Part shown: in pieces, positions 35,405 through 47,074 of the stretch
Layout: every line of letters starts with the position of its first letter
How positions within the stretch are numbered: position 1 is the first letter of the stretch
Origin: Marchantia polymorpha subsp. ruderalis
Taxonomy: Eukaryota > Streptophyta > Marchantiopsida > Marchantiales > Marchantiaceae
Reading direction: 5' to 3'
Assembly: GCA_037833965.1 (NCBI GenBank)
Contig: AP031356.1
Span: 12,856,501-12,920,500 of the forward strand
Length of the DNA: 64,000 bases
The notes under the pieces: generated by a model
What the model saw: only the letters and a program-made list of their open reading frames with translations
Databases searched by the model: none
What the model was told of the DNA's origin: nothing
Translations under genes and position numbers: made by a program

Positions 35405-38004
35405 TAATGGGGACCAAAACAGGATGATCAGGTTGTTCTTCATGTGAACAATTGCAATGTGAGTGAGCTCACATAACATCCATTGCCATTCTTATTATAG
35501 AGATAAACCAGGTGGGTTGATCACTTACCCTGTTCATTGGCAGAATGTCGGAAGGACATGTTTTATGAATGCTATATAAGCCTATGAAAAAGGACTATCA
35601 AGAGGAGTTCAATTGGCTGAACATACCACAGGGTGTAAAGTTTGAATCATTTCTTGAGTGAAATCCCCTTTCAAATTGATAGATATAAAAGGAAAAAATG
35701 GATTGGCACCATCCACCTTGTGAACACCGGAAGGCGCTTGGCATGCCACACTTTACTGTATTTTAGTGTGCAGGTTGTTTGCTAGAGTATATTGCTCTAG
35801 TGTATAAGCTAGAAAGGCGTAGGTAGTGGTATGACCAAGTTCAAGTCAGTCAGTTGAGCAAATGAACAAAAGCACTTTCCGTGAACAAGATGTGATGTTT
35901 AGTGTCAGGCACGATGATTTTATGTCTGATGTCCCACCATGCAATTTCGAGCGAAACTCCCTAAGTGTTGCTAGTGTTTTTTTTTTTTGTCTCTGAAGTC
36001 TGGTGAATCTCGTCTTATCCTGGAGGAATCGTGTTCTCGGAAGTTCAACACATTGATGATCGGCTGGGTATGTTGTTGTCTAATGTAGACACCGACTGCT
36101 CAATTATTTGAAGTATTTGTACATTGAGGTCTCGTCTCCCTAGAAATTCTTCTCACTACTTCATCTCTGCCTCTTCCTTGCTGTCCATTCAGGGCACAGG
36201 GTCTTTTGGTGGCTATGCAGTGCATAAAATGCTCAGCGTCACCTTACTTCAAACCATCGATCTGCACCCTTTGTGCGTCTGTTGAGGAGACTGTACCAAA
36301 TCAAATTTATATCGAGTACAACACCATAACCTCATGGAGAGTCGTTTTTCTATCTGTTCAAAACATCAATCCTTAGTATGGTCTGTATTTTGTTCATAAC
36401 TTATGTGGTTTATTAACTGTGCTGTATTATATTAAAATTTGAAAGATTCGACTCATCACATCTTTCGAGGATTAGATCTCTAAGCCTAAAAATCAATTTT
36501 CCACCTGGAGCTATCTTTCGGCGACTTTTCCACGAATCTCCTTTCATGTACGATTCTCCCGCAACAAAGAGTTTCACCTTTACCGTTTGTCTCCTTACAT
36601 TTACTTTGCTAAGAGGTTTGAGAACACGACTTAATTCTTGAGATCACTTGGATGAAATCCGTGACAAAAAGTGTGTTAAGCACATGTTTTTACATGCTTC
36701 TCGACAGTTTTCATCTCGAGTCGCATCTCTATCGGAAAAAGCCAGAATCATGGTTCTAATGCTGAAGCAGTGTGTAGGTGGAATTCATCGTATCACTAAC
36801 TAAGTAGAACATTGTGCAAGACTGCTGACAAAGATTAAAGGTCGTGTAACTCCGTTTCCGTTGCGGGTAAGTCGAGGACAGCCAAATGGAAGTGACAGTT
36901 AACTCCATACGATTATGGTTTGAGGCCTGAAGGCGGTCTAGGCGACGATATTTGAGTGGCTCCAACTTAATCTGACTGATGTCTGCAGTTTTCTCATAGC
37001 TTCACGGAAAGATGTCGTGTCAAGCCAAATAAAGATGAGAATATATTTTGTCCTCTCGAAACGCCCAGTAGCTCAATAGTTGCACGAAGGAGTCATCGAG
37101 ACAAGCCAGTATTTCCATGGAATGTAGGGGACCTGCTACGAGTAATCATAAAGGACAGCACATGCAGTTAATTATTGTGTCCTTTGTCATCTCCTGGTAC
37201 TATATAGGTTAGTGACTGCTCTTCATGGATCAAAGCTCATCCTGGAGTAGGAAGGAAAGTTATAGATGAATCGTCTGGCTAGGGTAAATATCTATAGCTG
37301 TCATATTTTAACCTTCTTGAAACAGCTGCAATGACTTCCGAATGATATAAACCTCTTCGATTTATTCCTTTGACTAAGCAGATCCGTGCGAAAAAACGAA
37401 AACAAGAATTACAACTTTTATTCAACTGTCAGTCCCTCTCTCTAGGAACCGAACTAATGTACACATCTGTGTGTGTGTGTGTGTGCATATGGTGTTTTTT
37501 CTCCGAAGTCCTTATGCAGTTGCAAGATCTCTGGATTACGTTATATAACACAATTTAAGTGGATAGACTTAAATAACTTCTATATGAATGAATGGCTGTC
37601 TTTTTTTTAAGGGGGGCCAACATTTTGACATCATCAAGGAATGAAATGAAAGGGAACAATATCGAGGAATATAGAAAAACACATATTTCAATACGGACTA
37701 AGTTTTCCCACGTGTTGTAGACAGGTTCATATAACTTCGAAAGAGGTCACATTGTAAACCTGAAGAAGGGATCCATGCAGTTAAGAATTAATACTTTCGG
37801 TTCATCGGCAGGCACGACCTTGAACAACTAGACCATTATCTCTTGTGGAGATGCAAAAGTGCCAAATTCGAACAACAGCAGGAAAAGTATCGGACTACCC
37901 CCGGAATAGTAATCTTTCAATGGACACTACACAATGTAGAGGACGGTCTCATCGTCCCACGACGTGTACAGCAACGTTTCTAACAGCACTTTTCTCTTTT
38001 CCAG
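35405..38004. other. 3' flank of WDR48 and intergenic DNA
   Basis: Contains the WDR48 3' UTR and about 2 kb without a recognised gene. No canonical AATAAA is obvious near the stop codon. A (GT) microsatellite is listed separately. Confidence 0.45.
37469..37485. repeat. (GT)8 microsatellite
   Basis: Uninterrupted GT run in intergenic DNA. Confidence 0.8.
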
Positions 38005-38295
38005 GAGTCATGGCTTCTACGCCCACGAGGTGAACACAAGCTGTTTGTGTTCCATTACAGTTTTCCATTACAGTCCATTGAAGTGGAAATCAACGGCCAC
38101 GGCCGGCGCTTCTCATGTCTTGAGCTCTTTGTCTCACACATGGCCTACTTTTGCAAACAACTGCCAACTTATCCTGAGGAGGCAGACTTTGTTCTCAGTT
38201 GGGACCATAAAAAGCATCATGTTGCCTTGCAACTGGGAAGTCGGTCCAGCGGATTTGTTTATAAGCAGCTGGATTTTCGGATAGACTACACGTGA
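38005..38295 (+). CDS. orphan exon-like open frame, function unknown
   Basis: After a good acceptor (CTCTTTTCCAG, ending 38004) a 96-codon frame runs to TGA at 38293-38295. The peptide has balanced composition and reads like folded protein: GEHKLFVFHYSFPLQSIEVE, then CLELFVSHMAYFCKQLP, then HVALQLGSRSSGFVYKQLDF. I do not recognise the family and found no upstream exon that joins it in frame. It could be the last exon of an unrecognised gene, a gene fragment, or a chance frame. There are no strong neighbours on this strand. Confidence 0.25.
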   Translation, partial: ESWLLRPRGEHKLFVFHYSFPLQSIEVEINGHGRRFSCLELFVSHMAYFCKQLPTYPEEADFVLSWDHKKHHVALQLGSRSSGFVYKQLDFRIDYT

Positions 38296-40665
38296 TTACT
38301 ATAAATGTCCCTGCAAGTTGGGCTTTGAAGCAGTATAACATAGATAATCCAAATTTCACTTCCAACCGTGCAACTGAATGAGAAGCTACGCCATGGTCCA
38401 ACGCCATCCTGCATGCTGTGTCTGCTGGAACCGTAATATACATAAGTATCATAAGGCAGTCCCGCCCCACGTTCCATGCCACCGGCACCATGATGGTTAC
38501 ATGACATTCTAACATTCTCCGGGGATTCAACCATGCATGATTCAGATGAATCAAGTGGAGGTAGCTTCCAAAATGCTCGATGCAGCCGCCCTTTCTCGCA
38601 TAGTTTTCACTATAAGATACGGATTTGATCAACGAGTGATACAACATGCCAGCTGGATTTGGTTCTTATCCAGAGGAATTCAGGAAATGCATTGGCATTC
38701 ATGAGACCTGCCCTCGGTAGAGCCTAGGAATTTTGAAGCCACTACAGAGTGAACTTATACACACTCACGCTAGATTTAAATGTACTGGAATTTCTGACTT
38801 TGGAAGTGACGGGCATCAGGTGAAGTAAATGCTCTAGAGTATTCAAGAACCACGGATTGGACTCGATCTTATCATCATCGAGGGATGGTCATGCACTGGC
38901 TGGCAGGCAGCAACACAAGCCACTGCAACGTTTGTAACGGCAAGGACAAAACTTCCGGTCAGAAAGAGAAGAGGGCGGAAGGACGTTGTGCAGATCGTGG
39001 CAATTCCATCCTCGGGGACATCGGACGTTTGGAGCCCTGGAGTCCATCTGACAAGTAAGAATTGTGTTGATGTCTCTGCAATAGTTGCAGATCAAATTCC
39101 TACAAAAGGATATCTTCACTTTCATGAAACAGTGCACTTTTCCCACAAGTCTTAAGGGATTGTACGGTTTCTCTCTAAAGGGAGGAAGGGCAACAACTGA
39201 TGAATACTAGGAACTCACACAGACTAGGATATCATCTTATTCATGCTCGCTTGACGTTGCATATTTTACACATTCTCATGATTTGCGACCATTGCATCGG
39301 CAGCACCCAAGGTCTTTTTTTACATAGATATTCATTATCCAAAGAAATAAAATAGTTTAATATTTTAAACTTTGAGTTAAATAAAACTATGGTTCTCGAG
39401 TATATTTTTTAATGATAACCTACCATACGAACCGAAACGGCTATGGGTTTATTTTGAAGTATATTTTGTAGCCTTAACAGAATACTGCATCCATTACTCT
39501 TCAAAAAAATCCTTAAATGATACCATGAGCAAAGACTATAGGTCATACTTTTTATGATCCCCAAAGTTGGGCTATTTATGTTATAAAAAATAAATAAATT
39601 CAGTACAACACATTCACCGTTGTGATCATATTGGGGCTGACTCCATCGTACCACATTGGTTACATCTTTGTACGATCTGATGAGTTATGCTTATACTTGT
39701 TGCTATTCTATAACTCATTCTGATTGTAAGGTTCTCAATGATTCATCCAACATATAAGCACATGTTGATTGTAAACGGGTGCAAGAAGAATGGTAGGGAG
39801 TGAAGATTTGAATGTACTCGAATGACTTGTCTATGCTTCATAGATATTGCTCTTGTAACATCATTGGAAATATTTTCAAAATCCTACGCAAGCAAGATCA
39901 CAATCGAGATTTTTCCAGTTAGGGCTTGTTAATGAACTTTTCAAAACTTCTAGCAAAGTTTTCCAACAATCAATCACAAAGAAAAATTTCTTATAAAATT
40001 CGATCAAGATAGATTTTCTACACACTTATACCTAACATTGCGTTTTAGTATTTTATTTAGAACAATGTGAGTATCAACGATAGATATCTATATTCTGATT
40101 ATCATGAAATCAATCAATTTTGAAAATTAAGCTTCATATTACCGTTCAAACGTAAATATTTTAGCACGATTCAGTGCATTCGATTCAATTTAGGAGTACA
40201 TCAAGTTTCACATCTTTTACAAATCAATGTTTAACAAATTTGATCAACTAAAAAGTTTCGAAATAGGAGTAGAATTTGAAACTTTCTGTTCTTTTATAAT
40301 TATTTCCCACGTTAGGTTTTATGTTAATTCTAAATTCTAATAATACCCCCATTCTTACCAGTAAGCGTTCATCCAATAAGCTCTAAACTAAAATCGCATT
40401 TTTATCTCTCATGTAGATTAAAGCCAATCGATTTCATTTGGATTACTAGGAATTTCCAATTTTATTATAATCACATAATTATTAAAATTAAATCATTAAA
40501 TTCACTAGATATTGGAATTTGAAAATTCTCTTGTTGTCATATGCATAAGTAGTGGAAAACATTTTTAAAAAATAAAAAAAAATTGATTCCCCGACCACCG
40601 TGAGAGAGACTGGGGTCGGGGCTCGGGAGGGCTGGTAGGGTTGGAGGCACGACCAAATTTTTGAA
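38296..40665. other. intergenic, turning AT-rich
   Basis: Nothing recognised. From about 39.3 kb the composition becomes AT-rich and simple. Minus-strand frames at 38195-38647 and 38889-39146 lack any recognised domain. Confidence 0.45.
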
Positions 40666-41180
40666 GGCATGCCCCGTGCCCCCAGGCATGCCCGTATCAC
40701 AATACGTATATTTCCAATATTTACAAAATATACCTAAATTTAAGTATAATACGTGATTATATGTATAATAAGTAACTTTAACTAAAATCAATATCAATAT
40801 ACAATTAGTTATAGTTAGAGTATACTGAACGATGTTTTATAATTTATAGAACTTCGCACAATATATTTCGAGATGACCTCCACATGCACTATACAACTAC
40901 ATCACATTCTAAGTACTAGACCACTACACCAGAGAGTTTTCCACGTTTTCACTACACCAGATTCTGAGTGCTGTTTCAGATCGCGCAGACATTTCATTGC
41001 TGCAGACCATATTTAAGACCTGGGATTGAGTTCATGAAAAGTTTCGCACCTGAATAGAAATAAAAAAAACGATGCATATACGAATATTCCGAAGTTACAT
41101 TATGATTAATACGTATATACATACGGGCATGCCCCGTATACAAAATGCAAATGAGGCATGCCCTCGCCCGGGGGCATGCC
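40666..41180. mobile_element. candidate inverted-repeat element with GGCATGCC ends
   Basis: Five copies of GGCATGCC occur at 40666, 40685, 41126, 41155 and 41173, clustered at the two ends of an otherwise AT-rich 515-bp segment. The inner arms match as inverted repeats: GGCATGCCCGTAT followed after a few bases by ATACGTAT at 40685-40710, and its reverse complement at 41107-41133. The GC-rich ends contrast sharply with the interior, as in small inverted-repeat transposons. No protein is encoded and target-site copies are not evident. Confidence 0.4.
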
Positions 41181-44100
41181 TTTTTGGCGGACAGGAGAGG
41201 ACAAAAGACAGAGAGGAGAGAAAGCGTATCCTCCACCTCCTTGCGATTCAAAAAAGAAAAGAAACATACTGTTACACTACTAGTCTTTATCCTTGAGCCT
41301 TAATTATAACGAGCCCCAAAAAAATTGTAACATTTATCATATTAGCGCTACATGATTTCAAGTATGATTATGGGAGGATGTGACAATCTTTAGGTGTTGC
41401 AAAGATGAGGAACATGTTCCCGTTTGAGTGTGAAACTTGGACAGAAATTCAACGTTCACTGATGAGAGTTACATGTTGGCACAAAAGTTCAGAGGCTGCT
41501 ACGCCGCTCACACAACCGAAGCAAGAGGCCTGTATCCAACTGTACATATATCACAAACTTGAATAAATTGAATAAAAAGCCAGTCAAACTTTCACATAAC
41601 CCCACTGCCAAAACCTTCCTCTGGTGAAGTTACACTGCTTCCAACATGTTGCATATCCAGTCCCACCCTTTCCGCCTATCCATACGAGAGAAAATGACGC
41701 TAACCGAAGAGCAGCTAAGTTGAAGCTTCACATATTATTTATTTACATAGCAAAGCAGATGGTGATTTAAATCAGGGTTTAGGGTGTAAGGTTTATAAAA
41801 AATAAATAAATCAGATGATGACACTCGCATGGTCTAAACACGCAGCCGTAAAGTATTTGTCTTTTTTAGCTTCATGACTATTTCACTCGTCCCGCTGAAA
41901 TCATGCAAATAGTCATGAAGCTAAAAAGTGTAGACTTGCTAAGCAAATGGGTAGATCCGAGGTGAGTGATTGAATCCAAACACCAATGACCTCCAAGCCA
42001 AGCACCTCACAATCATCCGCAAGGAAACGAGGAAAAGATGCTATTTCACCTCAACGCTGACTATACAGCATATGAGACCATTGTCAATGGTCCTAGAAGG
42101 ACAAAGAGAAAAAAGTCTGGAGAGAAACAAAAACTAAGAGCTGCAGGTGGGCACCAGCGAGGATTGATGGAGACCAGAGAGAACAGTGAAAGTGGTATAG
42201 ATCGAAGAAGAGGAAATGGGTAAGGAACATACGGAAACCAGCACATGCTTGAGTCCAGCAGGGAATCAAGCGAAAGGACAGTGGAGAGAATACGGAAGTG
42301 TACGTGGGGAGGTGGTATGAGGAGAGCAGGACAGATACTAACAATAAGCACCACATGTCGCAAAAATCGCGGGCGCATTCGACCTGGAAATGGTCCAAGA
42401 CTGCAGCCAGCCATGGACATAAGTCAACAAAAAAACAAACACAAACCTTCCATATCAAGCATCCTTGCCTTTCCCATGATCCGTCTCCCTGCAACAGCAA
42501 CATCAACAGCGCTACCTGCTTTATTAAAGTAAAAACTAGATTTTAATAAGCTAATAGCTAGCCCCCTTGGTCCCTTGGCTACTGTCCAATCCAATCCCGA
42601 CCCAGCTCCTCCGCAACCAGAGGAATCTGGCCGAGGTCACTGCCCTCTCCATCAGGCTGAGGTCAGTAGTTCCACGGCATGGCCTTGATCACTCCCGAAG
42701 CACTCGAGCATTGCGGTAGAATATAAGAACAATCTGCCAAATCAGGTGTTTGGAACTACCTGATGCATTGCAGTCTCTGTTTGCTGTAGGGGCGGGGTTT
42801 CAATTTCTTTTGGCAAGGGCAGGGCAGTTCGTTGGTTGGCAGTTGGAGTCCCGAGCGACTTCGGGTAGGTCGGTAAATAACAAGTGGCCCCACTTGGCGG
42901 AGGAGAAGCAAGCTGTGAGGCAAGGCGAAGCATGGCATGGTGAGAGCTATGTGATGACGTGCTGGGTTTTAAATGATGAAATTACTCATGTGGCAAACAC
43001 ACCTGACATGGTATCTCGTGAAGTGCGTTAGTGAGAGATTGAGGAGCTGAGTGTCGAGGTACTTGCGCCTGCATAGTGTATCAGTCACGCCAGCCCTCGC
43101 TCCCAGTACAATGGCTGTGAAGCAGCATCTGCGTTCCCGGTAAGTGTCACAATGACTAGCATGACTGATGAGTTGTAACGTAAAACTGAAGTATACTGTT
43201 TTGTGTGTTTCGGAGAAAGACATGCAAGTACAACATGGAGGAAGGACTGAACGATCTTGATCCGTACCTTTGAACAAATGACCTCAATCAGTCACTCACA
43301 AGTTCATTCTATGCTTGTCTGTTGGCTCAGAAACGTGTCTATGCATCGCTCCATGCAGAGATATTAAATGAACAGATGGAAAACAGAATCACATACATTC
43401 CACATGACCGAATAACAAAGCAGGATGACCCTTTGCAGCAGCCGGGTCTGCACAGAAAAGAGCAGCATGATCATACTGTTCAAGCTGTTCTACAACAAAT
43501 TCATACACAAATTCCATTGACATTGGTATGTTGTTTGGTGTCCAAGCCTGTCAAGGTCTTCTCGAGTGAAAAAAACATGACGGAGGCGAGAATGGATTGG
43601 ACAAACGCAATAAATTGATCAAAACTTAGAGTACATGATGACTTCACTTCCGGAGGCATCCCCCACTTCTACGCTTCTAACTCTATGAGGCAGAGAGCTG
43701 AGGAAACTAATTGTCAGATATGGCACCCCCAAGGACAAGGGGGGCAAAGAATTTCCCGTAAATATGCACCCTAGACTGGCACACAATGGTGTGCTGGATT
43801 TATACCGACTTCTTTGTTACCTTTCGTTGGCGAGCATCAGAGAAACTACTACTGAGCTCTTTAACAATCCTAAAACCTTCACCAGATAAATTACTGGATC
43901 TTAAGAAGGATCAGTGAAACATATTATGGAACCTCAACTCCTCGTAATCTACATCAAAACACGGCCCCTGTAAGCATCTCATTTGCGGTATTTTGCTCCC
44001 GGCCTGTAGAGGCCTACAACTGCAATGATGTGCGTCGTTCTCTCGCTGGCGAGTTGAAGTTTCCATCAGCAGATCAGCAGGGCGCGTCGAGAAATTCAAT

Positions 44101-44263
44101 GATCCCCAACACGATTTGCTGTCGAACAGTGCCATTATCTTTCTCACTAGAGGCAGCCAGCCACTGTACGCAACCCTCCTTTCAAAATGTTCCTGGCTAT
44201 GTGAACTGCCTCTCAGCAAAAAGCCTGGAAGATCAGAACTAAACTACACTTCATTCAATAGTT
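41181..44263. other. intergenic; 3' flank of DUF604 gene
   Basis: Frames at 42038-42546, 42750-43031 and 43322-43618 show no recognisable domain. A hairpin at 41861-41928 is listed separately. The last few hundred bases should hold the 3' UTR of the minus-strand glycosyltransferase gene. Confidence 0.45.
41861..41928. ncRNA. precursor-like hairpin, 22-bp stem
   Basis: Arm 41861-41883 (CTTTTTTAGCTTCATGACTATTT region) and arm 41907-41928 (AAATAGTCATGAAGCTAAAA plus AG) pair over 22 bp with a single bulged T; the loop is 23 nt. Weaker pairing may continue outward. Size and near-perfect pairing suit a microRNA or siRNA hairpin, or a small foldback element. No known microRNA is recognised. Confidence 0.5.
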
Positions 44264-46436
44264 CTACTTAGGAATAAGTTCACCTGGTTGGCAGGGCTCC
44301 ACTGAAATACCTAAGACCTTATCTACAATCCCGGTCAAATGGGCGCATTGTCTCCTCGGGACCTGAGCAGTCAAAAAATTGACAGATTTTAAGTGTTTGG
44401 ATAACTTCAAGGGCAAAACATATAAAAAAATTTAACGTGGAAACACGCTCAACCGTGTAGTACTTGAAAACATAGCTCCTCCGAAGCAGCAAGAAAGATA
44501 CGCTTTTCCGTGTGATAGGATAGAAACCAGTGAGAGGGGACATACTTCGGTTGAGAAATGCTCGTTTCCATGTCCAATGGACTAAAACCAAACAAATAGC
44601 ACTATGGGGAGAAATTTCACTTACATGAAACCAGTGATCAGGTAGTGCATGACTGACGACTCTGATGTGAGTGACTTGATCCGGAGCTAATGCAGATGGC
44701 CAGCACAGCCCTGACTTTTTCCGCTTATCGATAGCAATCTGTCTTTTGTAGAGTCCAATCGTAACATCCTTGTCATGATCGTATATCATGTCATCGAGGA
44801 AAAATCTAAGGGGATGCTTGCATATGGACTTGGGTACAGGCCGTGTATCAAATGTGAACTCAAGAGGTTCACTCACACGGTTCCAAGCTGAGAAAGTTCT
44901 CAAGGGCCGCTGCAACATCCGCGGCAAAATAATTTGGGGAAATACTTGAACAACAAATCCATTGGAGATAGAAAACGATAGGCTCCGCTTCCGGTCGTAA
45001 CAGATCGTCTGCTGTAAAAAGCTCGTTGGTTCGGTCTTCATTGCCTTGCTTATATGTCGGAGGCCGTCCAGAGCAGTCCTACCGGGGAACAGAGGCCTTA
45101 TCAACTGCAGATGGTGCATTGAGAGAAAAGGGGCAACTGGATGCGCTGCAAGCAATCCAAATGCATTTCCAATAATGTCGAACTGTGAAACCACATAAGC
45201 CTCAGCAGTCAGTACACAGCCGCCTCAAAGTCACTTTGAAATTCACTCCTTGGAAGAAAAATCTTAAAAGTAAAGACAGAAACTACATGAAGGGATCTTC
45301 GTAAAATCAGGTCCAAGGACCATTTCCCAACGAATGAAAAGAATTACATGAAAGCTGTTCTCCTGGATCTGACTCACTTCACGTTTTACTATACTTGCTC
45401 ACGCGGAAGATCTTAAAAAATGAGCGAACGAGCAACGAGCAACAACATGGTTGAGGACTAATTCCACTCGATCAACATACTACCACTCACGCCAACTCGA
45501 GTCGAGCCATACCTGATGGAACCCAGGCTCTTTGGTGAGGGGCACGCCCAGCTCCGTAATGCAGGCATGTAGACGATCGTCACTCCCGAACAGCTGCGGG
45601 TAACGTTCCATACAGCTGTCCTGTATTTCACTTATGGCCGCTGCGAGAGGGTAGCTTATTGCGAATCCTCCCCCGCCATAAGCCATGGTGCTGCTGAAAT
45701 GATCGTTCTGTCGATGACTCTCGGACGGATTCCCAATGTACCACATTTCCGAGGGATCGTACTTGCTCAACATCTGCACTAAATTGTCCACGTTGAACAG
45801 AGTGTCATCATCCCCCATTACGAACCACTTTACATTGGGCAAACGGAGCCTGAAGGTCTCGGAGACGACTCTGGAAATTCGAATTCCAGAGGGATGTCCT
45901 AGGGCATGGGTATACGTAAACCTAGAAGTGTCTTCCGAGACCAGAACAGGAGGCAGATTCACACCGGGGACCTCAGGCACGGGTTCTTCGAGCCAAACAT
46001 AACCTCGCATGTCATTAGGGCGCCACCAGAGCTTGATAAACTCCTGGCGCTTGGGCCAGAGCTGCGCTGATCCGGCAATCCCAAAGACCAACTGCTTGAT
46101 CGACAACGATCCGGCACCCATCCGGGTCCCATTTTCCACCGCTTTCTTTTTTTGAATGGCTGTAACGCTGCCTTGGGTGTCGACCGCGACATCCCCTGGA
46201 CTGTCCGACCACCCGAACGCCGATGGCGGCCCCTGCCAAGGTGTATGGCTCGGTGCACACTGATTCTTGGCCGAGAACACAAGTGATATCCACGCCCCTG
46301 TTGCCAACATCAACGCCAGGCACAGCAACTGCCATGTCCCACTCCATTCTCGCTTCCCAACCTTCTCCCCATTCACCCTTATTCTCCCTGTGCCAGACAT
46401 TCTTTCCAATTCCCTCGCTCCCCAAACACCCTCCAC
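44264..46436 (-). CDS. DUF604 fringe-like beta-1,3-glycosyltransferase
   Basis: Golgi type II glycosyltransferase of the plant DUF604/fringe-like (GT31-related) family; donor and acceptor sugars unknown. Minus-strand exons: 46436-45513, 45182-44625, 44362-44264; both junctions GT-AG and phase 0, product 526 aa. A short basic cytosolic tail precedes one membrane segment at about 35-55 (WQLLCLALMLATGAWISLVF). Then come a variable stem and the catalytic domain: LVFGIAGSAQLWPKR, KWFVMGDDDTLFNVDNLV with the DDD metal/nucleotide-sugar motif at 209-211, MAYGGGGFAISYPLA, and ERYPQLFGSDDRLHACITELGVPLTKEPGFHQ in two parts. Exon 2 encodes the DUF604-specific half (GLLAAHPVAPFLSMHHL, ICYDRKRSLSFSISNGFVVQ, FDTRPVPKSICKHPLRFF). 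The last exon holds the family-typical VPRRQC and EPCQPGELIPK end. A second Met at residue 13 is a possible start. Confidence 0.92.
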
Positions 46437-46830
46437 TCACTCAGCTGCCCACTCCCGCCGCTCCTCGCCTTTTCCTTCGCCTGAGCTTCTCCCCACCCAA
46501 ACTCCCAGCTCTCGGCGCAACCCGACGTCCTAAATATCAAGCCCCGCCGAACCTCGCTGCCACAAATCCCGACCGCTTGCAAAGCCCTTCGAAAAATCCA
46601 CTCACCTCACGGTTCGCTAGCGACGGAATCCTTGGGCTTCCTCATCCTCTAGGCGAGAGCAAGCAGCAAGATTCGGTCGATATCACATTCTTTGCCGACC
46701 ACGGGGATCGGGCCCAAACTTCATCAACGAGCACCTGCAATCGACAATCCTCTACGCGGCGAGCATTCGAGCATTTCCAGCTCCGCCTTTCTTCTTTCCA
46801 GCTCCAACCAATGCTCCGCGCCCTCGCCTG

Positions 46831-46856
46831 CTCCTCTCCTCTCCTCTCCTCTCCTC
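46831..46856. repeat. (CTCTC)n pyrimidine repeat
   Basis: About five copies of a five-base TCTCC/CTCTC unit in the GC-rich region upstream of the glycosyltransferase gene. Confidence 0.8.
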
Positions 46857-47039
46857 GTCTCGCAGCGCAACGGCAGGGGCAGCAGAGCAGCAGCTGCTGG
46901 CGACGATGATGCTGCGCGCCTCGGGGCTCTTCTTTTCTGGAGCAGCAGCAGCAGCAGCACCACGAAGAGGACGAGAGTGGTGGTACCACCACCGCCATAG
47001 CCCGGGGCCGGGGCCAGTCCCGGCCCGTTCCGGCCCGTT

Positions 47040-47074
47040 CGTCCTGTCCTGTCCTGTCCTGTCCCGTCCCGTCC
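47040..47074. repeat. (GTCCT)n / GTCCC repeat
   Basis: Four GTCCT units followed by GTCCC units in tandem, in the GC-rich block. Confidence 0.85.
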
